Assembly (NCBI GenBank): GCA_006176705.1
Contig: QRFJ01004972.1
Location: forward strand, 78,179-142,178
DNA length: 64,000 nt
Source of the DNA: Cocos nucifera
Taxonomy: Eukaryota; Streptophyta; Magnoliopsida; Arecales; Arecaceae
Reading direction: 5' to 3'
How positions within the stretch are numbered: position 1 is the first letter of the stretch; every line of letters starts with the position of its first letter. A program made the translations under genes and the position numbers. The notes beneath the pieces were generated by a model that was given only the letters and a program-made list of their open reading frames with translations, was not told the DNA's origin and did not search any database. This document shows, one piece after another, positions 34,828 through 46,843 of this stretch.

Positions 34828-37800
34828 CTAAAGCCAATTGGCTACAAGTCTAAGTCCCATCTTCTCAAGGTGGGCTTCGATCTTCTGCTGGCCCAACGGC
34901 TTTGTAAGTGGGTCTGCCACATTATCTGTGGAGTTGACTCTCTTGACCTCAACGTAACCTTTCTCAAGGTAATCGCGGATGAGATGATATCGCCGCTCAA
35001 TGTGCTTGGACTTCTGGTGAGACCTCGGCTCCTTAGCAAGGGCTATGGCGCCATTGTTGTCGCACATCTGATGGCATTACTCCAATTTCTGCAGCAAACT
35101 TCTTGTACCAGAATCTGCAGCCTCTGATGCAGCTATATATTCTGCTTCCATGGTGGAATCTGCTATCACAGTTTGCTTGGAACTCTTCCAGCTGACAGCT
35201 CCACCATTGCACACAAACAGACTTCCAGATGTCGACTTTCGATCATCTATATCGGACATGAAGTCCGAGTCTGTGTATCCCTGAACTTGGAGTTCTCCAT
35301 TACCAAAGACCAACATCATATCCTTAGTTCTTCTCAAGTACTTAAGGATACATTTCACAGAAGTCCAGTGTTCTTCACCTGGATTTGACTGATATCTGCT
35401 TGTGACACTCACAGCATGGGCTATATCAGGTCGTGTACATAGCATGGCATACATGAGGCTCCCTATTGCAGAAGCATAAGGGATCTTGCTCATGCGTTCT
35501 ATTTCCTCAGGTGTGCTGGGGCACATCTTCTTGGAAAGATGAATACCATGTCTGAAGGGTATTAATCCCCTCTTAGAGTTTTCCATACTAAACCTCTTTA
35601 GTACTTCCTCTATGTACATCTTCTGTGAAAGTCCTAGCATCCTATTCGGTCTATCCCTATAGACCTTAATTCCTAGAATAAAGGATGCTTCACCTAGGTC
35701 TTTCATGGAGAATTCCTTAGACAACCACATCTTGACTGATGTCAACATGGGAATATCATTCCCAATAAGGAGGATGTCATCCACGTACAATACGAGGAAG
35801 ACAACAGCGCTCCCACTGACCCTTTTGAAAACACATGGTTCCTCTTCATTTTTGATGAAACCAAACTTTTTGATCACATCATTGAAACGAGTGTTCCAGC
35901 TCCGAGATGCTTGCTTAAGTCCATATATGGACCTTTGCAGCTTGCAAACCTTGTGATCAGTATCACTGGATGTGAAACCTAGCGGCTGTTCCATATAGAT
36001 ATCTTCCTCAAGATATCCATTTAGGAATGCCGTTTTCACGTCCATTTGCCATATTTCATAATCGAAATAGGCTGCAACAGCAAGCAATGTGCGGATGGAT
36101 TTTAGCATAGCTACCGGGGAAAAGGTATCCTGATAGTCAATGCCTTCACGTTGACTATAACCTTTTGCCACCAGTCTAGCCTTGAATGTCTCCACATTCC
36201 CATCTGCACCAATCTTTCTCTTGAAGATCCATTTACACCCAATAGGTACTATACCTTCTGGTGGATCTACCAAGGTCCAGACTTGGTTTGAGTGCATCGA
36301 GTCGAATCTTCTGACTTCATTGCCTCAAGCCATTTCTCGGAGTCGATATCTGATATCGCCTCGTTGTAGGTTTTGGGATCATCACCATGAGCACCATTAC
36401 CTATGAGGAACATTTCCTCTACATCCTCTGAAATAATACCTAAGTATCTTTCAGGGGGACGGGAAACTCTTTCCGATCTACGAGGTGGAGGAGGTAGTGT
36501 TCTTATTGGCTCAACCTGATTTGGTTCCACTTGGTCCTTAGCTCTTTCTGCTTGTGAGACTTTCTCATCAAGCTTAATCTGCTTTCCAATGCCACTATCT
36601 TGAATAAACTATTTTTCAAGAAATATGGCATGTCGACTCACAATCACATTGTGGTCTTCTGGAATGTAGAAATAGTATCCTAATGACTCTTTAGGATATC
36701 CTATGAATCGAGCTCTAAAGGACCTAAACTCTAACTTGTCCGCTTGTTGTCTTTTGACATAAGCCGGACAACCCCAAATTCTGAGATGACTCAGACTTGG
36801 TTTCTTACCGTGCCATATCTCATACGGTGTGGTAGGAACGGTTTTAGAGGGAACCCTATTCAGTAAATAGATTGAAGTTAATAATGAATGTCCCCAAAGA
36901 AAATCTGGGAGGTCTGTGAAGCTCATCATGGATCGAACCATATCCAATAGAGTCCGATTTCTCCGTTCTGAAACCCCGTTGAGTTGAGGTGTTCCTGGTG
37001 GAGTCCATTGAGAGACTATGCCATTTTCCTTAAGATAGTCTAGGAATTCCCGGCTAAGGTATTCACCTCCTCGATCTGATCGAAGAACCTTAATGGGTTT
37101 TCCAGTTTGTTTTTCTACTTCATGTCTGAATTCTTTGAACTTTTCAAAGGCTTCAGACTTATGTCTCATAAGATACACATACCCATACCTAGACAGATCA
37201 TCGGTAAAGGTAATGAAGTAGACAAAATTGCCTCTAGCCGGCACATCGAATGGGCCGCACACATCAGTATGTACTAGGGCAAGGAGATCTGTGGCCCTCT
37301 CCCCATGTCCAACAAAAGGGAGTTTAGTCATTTTGCCTTGAAGACAAGATTCACAAGTTGGATACGACTCAAAAGTCAATGGACTCAATAGCCCATTTTT
37401 CTCCAATTTGTTAATCCTATCTTCTGCTATATGACCTAATCTCAGGTGCCATAGATATCTGTCGTTTGGACTATCCCTAGGTCGTTTGGCATTCACGTTT
37501 TGCTCGATAGTTAAAACAGGTACATCAATATGCAACTGATAAAGACCATTAACAAGGAAACCATTTGCAATTTTATTTCTTTCATAAAGAATGTTACAAT
37601 GGTCCTTAAAGAAGGTGATCACATAACCTTCTTGTGCTAAGCATGAAACAGAAATCAAATTCCTGCTAGCTGCAGGCACATAATAACAGTCTTTTAAAAC
37701 TAAGTCTAAACCAGATGGTAATCGCAGAGGGTATGTTCCCACGGCTACTGCAGCAACTCTTGCTCCATTACCGACGCGTAGGATCATGTCTCCATCCCTC

Positions 37801-38771
37801 AGCCTCCTGCTATCCTCAAGACCCTGCATAGAAGTGCACAGATGAGCACTAGAACCAGAGTCAAGCACCCAACTGGATGCAGAAGAAACCGTAAGGTTAG
37901 ACTCAATAACGAGCATACCTCCAGAAGGACCTTCCTTCTTGTTCTTTAGGGTGGCCAGGTAAGTAGGGCAGTTCCGCTTCCAATGGCCGTCGCTGTTGCA
38001 ATGGAAACACTTTCCTTTGCCATCGACCTTCTTCTTCGGTTCTGCCTTCTTCTTCTTTGATCCTTCTACCTTTTGCTTTTTCACAGACTTCTTTTTCTTT
38101 CCATAAGACTTTCTTTTGGAAGAAGTCCGTTCCATAGCAAGAACTGAGCCTTTAGAACCTTTCATAGAAAGCTCAGCGGTAACCAGCATATTCATCAACT
38201 CGGCCAAGGAATTTTGAAGTTTATGCATGTGGTAATTCATGATGAATTGCCCATATGCATCAGTCAAGGATTGCAGAATAATATCGTTCTGCAAATCCAA
38301 GTCCAACTTCACACCGAGCTTCTCAAGCTCTTCCATGTCCTTGATCATTGTCAGACAGTGATCTTGGACTGACTGCCCATCACGCATCTTAGCCTTAAAA
38401 AGTCATTTCGTGACTTGATATTTGGCTGCGCGACTCTGTTCACCAAACATCTCCTGCAGGTGAGCCAACATTTGGCGAGCAGTCCCGATATCTTCATGTT
38501 GGCGCTGGAGCTCATCAGACATCGAGCCCAACATGTAGTATCTGGCCTTATTGTCTTCGTCAATCCATTTTTCCAGAGACGCTCTCTGTTCAGTGGATGG
38601 ACGAGCTGGTAAGGTGGGAGGGTCCTGGTCCAAAACATGTGTTAACTTCTCTGAACCCAAAACAATTTTGTAGTTCCTGAGCCAATCTTTATAATTGGGT
38701 CCAGTCAGTCTATGTGTGTCTAGGATACGTGCCAGTGGGTTGGACGCAGACATTTTCCTGTAGAGAGTCAA
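34828..38771 (-). pseudogene. Copia-2 gag-pol, few disabling changes
   Basis: Gag starts at 38771 (or the internal ATG at 38753). The order is gag; zinc knuckle CFHCNSDGHWKRNC (about 38010-37965); protease LDSGSSAHLC (about 37870); integrase with WHLRLGHI, CESCLQGK and HTDVCGPF (about 37450-36950); reverse transcriptase with YVDDILL (about 35780); RNase H with YTDSDF (about 35265) and the C-terminal KHIERRYHLIRDY. Disabling changes are an in-frame TGA at 38403-38405, a TAG at 36609-36611, a frameshift near 36300, and a break with lost residues near 35110-35070 in RNase H. All catalytic blocks are still readable, so this is much younger than Copia-1. It is not expected to make an intact polyprotein. 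Confidence 0.93.
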
Positions 38772-40610
38772 AGATTCTAGTTAGATACTGTAATTTTGAC
38801 TTGACCAATTTGTTTAGGGATTTTATTTTTAAACAAATTAGCTCCCACTATTTTCTCGGATCCCTACACTCCCTCTGTAGAGATGCGAAAATCTCCGCGA
38901 TTGATGATTTCTAGTGGGTGGTGCGGTCTCACCAACTGACTCATCACCTCACCTAACAGTTATTGGTGATGGGTTAGCCAATGAGTGAACAACTCTTGTT
39001 CAATGATTCTCTAATCATGGTGCACCCAAACTTGGTCTCTAATTCATGAATCTCACCGTATCCGGAATATTGATCCACTCCTTAGTTAAGTCAGACCCAC
39101 CATTTGCATAGACTGGGTTCCTAATTGGGTCTCTCACCGTATCCGGAATATTGAGCCCAACTCATCCTCCAGCCCATAGCATCCAATGCCTAATAGACAT
39201 GGTTGCGTCTTCCCGGTGCAACTGAGCCACTGTATCCAGCCGAGAACAATCAACCCCGGGAAGGGCCCGCACGTCTACAATGGTGGAAGACCTCGGACTT
39301 AATCTTTTCTTAGGGAGAATTGATTCAGGTCTCATTAAACTAGACTTGGCTTAGTCATAACAATTATGACTAACCTAGTGGCATGGGTCAGCTCGGATTA
39401 TTGACCACCTCAGATCAGAACTGTGTCAACAGATATGGCCAGGTAAGTGAGACCGGTGGAAGGAATATGCCGTTAACTCGCACAAGAACGCATTCAGGTC
39501 GAGTAGCTTCCAATTAAAAACCAGTCGGTCGTCTGTGCCAAACTTACCTTAGACACCAAATTGTTGAGTCAGAACCAATTGGGTTAGCCTACAATCCAGA
39601 CTCTAACCTCTGAGCCTAATTAGGTCTTGCTTGATCGTGACTCGATCTTGACCCAGACTTAATCCTATTAGGCTGGTCAATTTAAGCATTGTTGATCCCA
39701 TCTAACCAACTCTTGATTCGGTTTGATCAACCGCTTAGACCTAATTGAGCTACCCAAGCCCGAACCCAGTATTATGAATATGTCTTAGATCTGAAATTCT
39801 CAATTTTAGACCTAATTAATATTCCATAAACTTAATTCTTAATTAAGTTGGGTTCATAAACAAAATATGCACAATAAATCCTAGGGTTTCAGGATCTAGG
39901 GTTTTGCAGAAAGTAAGTTTTGGGTTTCTGATTAAGGACGAACACGCAGCACCCCTACACGTCATAAGAACACCCCATCGAATGGGAAGAGAGGGCCTTT
40001 AAACCCTTCTTCGTTCTTATGACCGGACGGCCAAGAGGAACGCCTTAATCAGGAACATGTAAATCTACAAAACAGTTATAGATCTATATCATATATCTCA
40101 TATACAAATTTAGATCTAATCAAGGCATATTTTGCATACATCTCATGTATCAAATCATGCATGTTTTCAGATCTAAATTATCACATAATAATCTAAAAAA
40201 TTAGATTTAAATTGATCTAATCAAAATAAATTCTAATCTAGACAATTATGTAGAACTATTCTACAACTAGTCTAGTCATGCATCTATCATATCTCATATG
40301 ATATTTAAAATTAAATAATTTTTATTTGCTGTTTATCAGATGTTATTATAACACTTATAATATCAGAAAATAGTAAATAAGAAGATCTAAAATATGATTT
40401 AATCAGATTAAATCAAAGACATGCAAAACTATTCTATAGAACTATTCTATTCTAGAACTAGTCATGCATATCTTCATGTTCTTAGATCCAAATCATTTAA
40501 TTTTAATTTTTCTGATTTCAGATCTGATCACATCTCATGTGACATCTGAAATCACTTTATTTTCTAATTAAAATAAAATTAAAATCAGATCTAAACAATT
40601 TTAGAACCAT
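38772..40610 (-). other. Leader of Copia-2
   Basis: Untranslated region of 1.84 kb between the primer binding site and gag. The pattern 'tctctacag' directly before the gag ATG resembles a 3' splice site. Two copies of ctcaccgtatccggaatatt occur (39052-39071, 39135-39154). No coding content was recognised. Confidence 0.7.
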
Positions 40611-40624
40611 GGCTCTGATACCAG
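40611..40624 (-). other. Primer binding site of Copia-2
   Basis: The minus strand reads CTGGTATCAGAGCC, containing the exact complement of the 3' end of plant initiator tRNA-Met (TGGTATCAGAGC), immediately inside the 5' LTR. Confidence 0.95.
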
Positions 40625-40625
40625 T

Positions 40626-42905
40626 TGAAGGGAAATCCTGATTTCCCGGTCCAGGTTCGTCCAGATCTGATTAGATCAAGAGATATATTTCAAAAATTTT
40701 CTCTTGATCTTAATCAGATCTTGATATGTTTCAGATCTGATTCTTATTATTTTAATAAATAAAATAAAATAAGATAAATTAAATCAAATTTAATTTACCT
40801 GATTTGGGTAATCCTATTACCCTGTAGATGATCCTGATTGCAGCGGAAGGTTCTGGATCTTAGCCACGCAAGCGCCTGGCCTCTACCGGTATCCACTCGG
40901 GTTGGATCTGGAGATCCTCTTCTTCTCTATCACACCTCCAAAAATCAGATCTGGATCTGATCTGGAGGATCTTCAAAACTCTTTTGAAGATCTGCAGTCG
41001 TCCTTTTGCAGCAGCGCAGCCTTCTTGCTTTTGATCGCCTTTCCTTGATCTGAATCGCACCAAACTAAGTCCAAAACACTTTTGGACGTGGAGAGCAAGG
41101 GGAGAAGAGACTATGGCATGGAGAAGGAGGGGAGAGGCAGCCTTGGGGCGTGGGAAATCTCATTGAATTCACTTAGGAATTAGGGTTGGGCGCAGGGTCT
41201 TATTTATAGACCTCTTGTGATCCAACTCCTCTTCCTCTCAACCAATCACAACCCTTTGTGAAATCAGATCTAAATCTGATTGGTTGGAATAGAGACCCCT
41301 GGATTCCTCCTTAGAGGGCGCCTAAGACCAGTCAAACTGGATTCTTAGTAGAACTCTGATTGGAATCCAAAAGGGAGGTGGAGTCCTTGTCCAACAAGGA
41401 CTCCTAGGCGCCTCCTACTTGGGCTCACGCCACCCTTGGCGTGCGCCCTTCTCCTTGCCAGGTTCTGGCAGGGGGACAGGCCCCCACCAGCTCTCCAATA
41501 GGTGCATGACATGTGGTCAAAAGTCAAAGGGTCAATGGTCAACGTTTGACCAGTCAAAGGTAGACTTTTGACCAAAGTCAAAGAACAAGAAATGGCAGGT
41601 GACCAAAAATGGCAGGTAATGTCTTACAAATAAGACAACCTATTCTGACTTGGACAACCTCCAGTCAGACCATATGAAGGCCTCTGATTGAGCACAAACT
41701 CCTTTGGCTCAGTCAGGACAACTTATTTATGATAGTAAAAGAAGAACGTTAGGTTCAATCGAGTGCTAGCACGATTTCCTTGAACCTAATTGAATCTCAT
41801 TCAGATCAATTGAACTAGATCAGTTCAATTGATGATCACCAGATTCAAACCCTTGTTTGTGTGACCCAGTTAGGTTCAGTTCTGTATGGTAATGGGATAT
41901 GTCATGATCTCTATCATAGACATCATCGAAACTCCTTTCGATGGATCAGAACTCTTCTGATTCGAACAGCTAGAATGATCGATCATCTAAATCATTCTAA
42001 TTGCTCCCAAAATCCACCAGTGACACCTAGCAGTATATGGTGGCAACCCATCAGAGCTGAATGCGAACCTCTTGGTGCAGCTACCTGTGTGATTAAGTTC
42101 TTCTATCTTGAGCCCCGATCAGATTAGGGTTAAGGTGAACTCGTCAAACCCTAGTCTCTGTCATATGATGTAATCATTCGATTCGAGTCCAATGTGAAAA
42201 TCTAAATAGAAACTCTTTCTATTATTTCACTCTACCATGGCCATGGATTTCTGGACTTGATTCTCATGATCATCATAGGGCTACTCCTCTACCACCGAGG
42301 TAGATAGATCCCATCTTGATGCAATCCAGTTCCTACAATGAACATGTCATAGCCAACATACACCTCAGGGTTCCATATGGCTAGGAGACCGAGTAATGGT
42401 GTAGTCAAACTATAACACCCTCAAGGTGAACTGCCGATGCATCTCAGGTCAAAGAACCAGACACACTACTGCAGCATCGAGTCAGTCATTGACGAGAAGG
42501 TAGACTTCCCTAATGACTACTCGAGGTGGTCACGCTCAGTGCCCTCGTTCTCTAACGAGTACCTGTACTCTCGCTCCGGTGTCTCCACACCGTAGACTCA
42601 AGACTCATCTACTAAAGAGAAGCGATCGTACACCAACCTTCCGGATCAATCACCATCCTCGTGATGATCCTATGGTCGGGAGCTGTTTATGAGTTAATAA
42701 TGATTATTCATGTCTTAAATTTTCAACTCTTGAAAATATGAATTATCATTACCATTAACTCAAAGGATGTATCACAGACACTAAATACACATGTGTGATA
42801 GAAAATAACCCATTTCATTAATTATAGTCAAAATTACAATTTTGCCCCTAGAAGTGTATTACAAGTGTCAGCCAATTCTGGCTTCTAGGGCACATATATC
42901 TAACA
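40626..42905 (-). mobile_element. 5' LTR of Copia-2
   Basis: Partner of 32544-34813. The inner edge lies two bases from the primer binding site. A short minus-strand frame at 40860-41063 carries no retroelement motif. Confidence 0.92.
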
Positions 42906-43640
42906 CTTTCTAGTCCTGTTCGGTAAATAATTGATAATATAAATATGTATATATTAAATTCTCATGTTTTTCCTTTTATTTTTTTTTGTAAGAGATGACG
43001 CGACCGTAGAAAGCCACCAGCTTATGCCAGAAAGAGGGAGCCTGAGCAGGTCGAAAGTGAAGGGTGGCACCTCCAACCCTGCGGCTCCTGCCTCCACCGA
43101 AGCCACCCCTAAGGTCCGCCCAAGAGATGAGGTCATCCCAACCATCCCGACCGCCTGCATTGATGCTGCCAAAGGGGGATATCTTCCTTTCGAGTCCGGG
43201 GATCACGCATCGGAACCCTTTGCCGACAAGGAGAAGGAAAAGAAGAAAAAAAAAGTCAGTAGTTGTGAAGATAACCCGCAAGACCCATTCGGGTGAGCCT
43301 AGCAGCAGCGGTAGCGATGATCAGGGGGTGGATCCCTTCGATAATCCGAAGATTTTCCAAGATTTAACCGACAAGTTTGTCCTGCTAGAAGTGGTGGACC
43401 GTCTGGTCGATCTTGATCGGACAAAGTAGTAGACGCCAAAGTATCTTTTCCGGACAAAAGCGAAAAAAGAAAAGAACTTGGGCAATCGCATCCGTACTTT
43501 CTTCTTTTGAATTTCGAACTCGAAAGTAGAAGGTCTATTATTAAGGATAAACCCGCTCTTGCCGAAGTTCGACTGGAATGTCTGGCCTTTGAATTGGTCC
43601 GCTCGGTATCAGCGGTTAGTGACGAGCTTCCACCGAATTT
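42906..43640 (+). pseudogene. Gypsy-type gag, distal part
   Basis: Continuation of the interrupted gag. Around 42925-42990 an AT-rich segment starting gtaaat and ending ttgtaag looks like a small intron. The frame then reads RDDATVESHQLMPERGSLSR and further (to 43296), a charged Pro/Ala/Ser region ending in Lys-rich KEKEKKKKK. After a frame change comes FELESRRSIIKDKPALAEVR and CLAFELVRSVSAV (43507-43620), which leads into the 45-bp repeat. Stops and shifts are present. It has no protease or polymerase downstream, so this element carries gag only. Confidence 0.6.
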
Positions 43641-44090
43641 GTATGACCTTCTGGACTTCTCCTTTAGTCGGACTCCTTCAGCAATCGAACTCTTTCCTAA
43701 CTTCTCCTTCGGCCAGACTCTTTCAGCAGTTGAACTCTTGTCGGACTTCTTCAGCAATCGAACTCTTATCGGACTTCTCCTTCGGTTGGACTTTTTCAAC
43801 AGTCAAACTCTTGCTGGACTTTTTTGGCTGGACTCCTTCAGCAATCGAACTTCTTCCAGACTTCTCCTTCAGTCGGACTCCTTTAGCAATCGAACTTCTT
43901 CCAAACTTCTCCTTCAGTCGGACTTCTTCTTCGATCGGACTCCTCCTTCGATCGAACTCCTACCGAACTTCTCCTTCGGTCAAACTTCTATCGGACTTCT
44001 CCTTCGATCGAACTTCTGCCAGACTTCTCCTTCAGTCGGACCTCTCTACCAGTCGAACCTCTACCAGACTTCTCGCCCTACTTGCCTGAA
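43640..44090 (+). repeat. 45-bp minisatellite of the right arm
   Basis: Inverted counterpart of the array at 30460-31090. Units contain ttctccttcagtcggactcc and ttcagcaatcgaact. The plus-strand frame 43507-44103 runs through it and encodes FSFSRTPSAIELFPNFSFGQ and similar repeats, so the array extends the gag-like frame. Confidence 0.85.
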
Positions 44091-44577
44091 GGGCTTCGCT
44101 TAATCGAGCTTCTCTTAGATGCTCCCAGCGGGATTCCGTCCAGGCTCCTTTCAGCAGTCCAAAAGGATCTCGATGCATGCCTTCGCTGCTCCATCCGAAC
44201 TTCAGCTATTAGGTCCCATCAGGCTGGCACGTTGCGACAATAGATACTATGCTCTATAACAAACTTCATGTGGCCTTGAACGGCCTACTATCAGATAGTT
44301 ACGGCTGTTATTATCGGTTTGTTACAGGCTCCGCCTATATAAGAGACCCTCCAGATATGCTTTCTTTTCGAAGTTCTTGATTTCTTTCTAAAAACTCTGC
44401 TAAAATCTCTCTAAGTACTCCATTTCTATTGGCTGAAAGAGCTAACTTGATCGTCGGAGGATCTTGCCGGAGCCACTACTTTCAACTCCGGATGAGACTA
44501 GTTTTGCAGGTCACCGACAGTGACCTCATCTTCTTCGACTCCAATCTCGATTCCGATGATAATCAGATTTTGCATCA
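44091..44577 (+). mobile_element. LTR-like outer segment of the right arm
   Basis: Contains a TATA box (TATATAA, 44336-44342) followed by a leader-like region and ends at about 44577. The whole segment is the reverse complement of 29932-30460. It reads outward, as a 3' LTR after gag. Confidence 0.6.
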
Positions 44578-44784
44578 ATACTCTCTTTATATGCTTTTTT
44601 ATAATACCCATCATCGCTCTTTAAATGCTAGCCTCTTCCTTATATCTTGGCTAGTACCTGGATCTTCAGGAAGATCTGAATCTGGAACAAGTAGCCATCC
44701 TCGTAAAAGATGCAGCCATAAACTGACCAATTTTATTCAACATGAGGATCGGAATGCTTGGTCGGAAAATATTTTGCTCACCAT
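44578..44784. other. Right flank of the gypsy composite
   Basis: No gene. A minus-strand peptide at 44620-44740 (WLLVPDSDLPEDPGTSQD) resembles one at 24003-24130, which suggests a shared dispersed sequence. Confidence 0.35.
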
Positions 44785-44965
44785 GGATGGTGAGCTTTCG
44801 TACTCATCATTTATGGTGATTGGCACGTATGGATCCGGATAGAAAAAAAAATTTATAGAATGTCGTATTATTTTTTTCATCCGAACTCATGTATGGTGGA
44901 TGGTGAGCGCAGAAGCTTACCGCAAAGAATTTCTCATGCTCGATCATGCATAGCTTGGCTGGCCA
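44785..44965 (-). repeat. Dispersed repeat, related to 51076-51260
   Basis: Both copies share, on the minus strand, cggatgaaaaaaa, tacg(g/a)cattc(g/t)ataaa, a T-rich run, gccaat(t/c)acc and aagctcacc in the same order. Each lies in a minus-strand open frame (44807-45079 and 51133-51510), but the proteins are not recognised. Confidence 0.55.
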
Positions 44966-45199
44966 ACCTGGACAGACAAACTTAAACAGGGTTTGGACGT
45001 CCACCGTGATAAAGTTCTCATCCCACCACATGACCTCACTGCCATGGTATGTACTATTGCCATCAATCTCTGTAGGCAACTTGGGGCACTCAGGTTCGGA
45101 TCTAGACCCATTAAGCGAGCTGAACTCTCCTGTGCATGTCGATCATCCGGGAAGGGGGTGGAAACCACTCCACTAGCCATAACTTCCAAGCCCTCTAGG

Positions 45200-46110
45200 A
45201 TAGTATTTGGTGATCTAAATGGAATCATCATTTGAATCATCATGATGATCTAAGATCATCATGATCCAAATCCTTTGATGATCTAATCATCAGTAATCTA
45301 AGATCAATATGTTTGATAGATCATGATCCAGTAATTAAAGATCCTCAGATATTCATGAGTAATCTATTTGGTATTCTATGAAAATTCAAAATTATTGATT
45401 AAATAATATCAAAACTATCCATAATATATTATATAAAAATATATTTATTAATTATATATAATATATTATAAATAAAATATTATAATATTTATTAATATAT
45501 TAATAATTAATAAATTTTATAAAAATATATTTATTAGCCTTGTAAATTATTAATTCTATAAAAATATATTAATTATTCTTATAAAATTAATATATTTATT
45601 TATACTTATAATATACTACTTATTAAAATGAATATTTATTTTTATTAAAAAATAAGATAAATAAAAATAATATATTAAATATTTTTATCATATAATATAA
45701 AGTACAATAAGATATTCTTATTTTAATTTAAAATTATTACTAAATCATAACATGATAATAATATAATATAATATAATATATATTATAAATATAATATATA
45801 ATATCAAATATAATATAATATTATATATATAATATTAATATAATATATTAACGGTATATTGATATATTAATTTTTTTATTAGATGAAGAAATATTTTTGT
45901 CCATATATTTTAATCCAAAATTACTATCTAGAGATGATCTTAAATTTTTGACCTTGAGAATTCTATCACTAGGTTGAAGATGATTTAAAAAATAAAAATA
46001 ATTTAAAATTACTATCATGTATATTCATCATTATGTAATCAAACATAATAATTTTATTGTACCTATTTATATCATTCTTACTCTGAATCATTCCATATCA
46101 AACGAATCCG
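45200..46110. mobile_element. AT-rich MITE-like element
   Basis: A block of nearly pure A/T is bounded by imperfect inverted ends: left ggatagtatttggtgatcta with aatggaatcatc (45199-45230), right, read in minus, ggattcgtttgatatggaat with gattc (46110-46078). The style is that of a plant MITE. A target duplication was not identified, so class and ends are uncertain. Confidence 0.4.
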
Positions 46111-46843
46111 GTAGTAGTGCCTCCTTTGACCTCTGCCAACATAACCCGGTGTGGCTGCGGTCACATCGGCATGGGCAAAAAGAGGTTAGCTTGCTCAAAT
46201 GGCCGCTGCCTTCCTTTATTTCTCTCTCCGCTCTTCGATCAAAGCCCCATCTCTCCAATGTCCCCCATTGCCATCGCCGCTTGCTCAAACCGACCTCCCT
46301 TGCTTCTTCTTCTTCCACCTCGTTTTCATCACCACTGCGTTGCTGCGTGTCTCGTCAGATTGGCAATAGGTAACTGAGTCCCAGCCAACCTAGCCCCTTC
46401 TTTTCCCCTCTTCCCCCTCTCTTCGTGGAGGACCGAACTATCCCTCTTCTTTTTGTTCTTCTTCTCTTGGTCCCCTCCCTCTCACCTTCCCCACAGTCAT
46501 GACTGAGCCTTAGGCAAGTGCGTGATGGTCAACCTGGAAACTCCCTCCCTCACCTCCTCCTCATCCACCTCTTTCTCTCACTTTCGTTCCTTTTCCTCTC
46601 TTTTTCACTCTCCCTCTCGCTCTGTTTCTCTCCTAAGGATGCCTCCCTCTTTCTCTCCTCTTGCTCTCTCTCTCTTCCTCTTTTCCATTACCTTCTTTCT
46701 TATAGTGTAGGCCGAACCCCACTATCGTGGGTAGTCATTCGCAGCTCACTTTTCCTATCCCCCCCGTGGGCAGTGGGTTGAGGCCCACTGCTTCCTACTT
46801 GTCTTCTTGGTCAGGCCCCTTATCTTTATTAATAAAGAAAGAA
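46111..46843. other. CT-rich intergenic sequence
   Basis: Long C/T-rich stretch on the plus strand, like an untranslated leader or low-complexity DNA. Frames such as 46518-46781 are low-complexity Ser/Leu/Phe translations and are not supported as genes. Confidence 0.4.

Larger units (their letters stand above)
32544..42905 (-). mobile_element. Copia-2, nearly complete Ty1/copia element nested in the gypsy composite
   Basis: Both LTRs are present: 40626-42905 (5') and 32544-34813 (3'), each about 2.3 kb, beginning TGTT and ending CCCTTCA. The primer binding site follows the 5' LTR and a polypurine tract precedes the 3' LTR. The internal region has a 1.8-kb leader and gag-pol. Flanking 5-mers are caact (32539-32543) and ctttc (42906-42910), not a clear target duplication. 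The element splits the gag frame of the surrounding gypsy-type element, so it inserted later. Confidence 0.93.
29932..44577. mobile_element. Gypsy-type composite with inverted outer arms and nested Copia-2
   Basis: The left arm (29932 to about 31380) and right arm (about 43420-44577) are reverse complements of each other over gag C-terminal coding sequence, a 45-bp minisatellite, a TATA-containing LTR-like segment and a common outer end (cagatttcgcaccaata on the left read in minus, cagattttgcatcaata on the right). Between them a plus-strand leader and gag region (31430-32543 and 42906-43420) is split by Copia-2. The right arm continues the plus-strand gag in natural order; the left arm is a second 3' end pointing outward. 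Normal LTR elements have direct, not inverted, ends, so this is a rearranged or double insertion. Confidence 0.75.

Noticed and set aside
44429..44842. 137-residue plus-strand frame
   Set aside because: It runs from the LTR leader across the element boundary into unrelated flank, so it is not one coding unit.
46518..46781. Leu/Ser/Phe-rich frames
   Set aside because: Translation of CT-rich low-complexity DNA without a motif.
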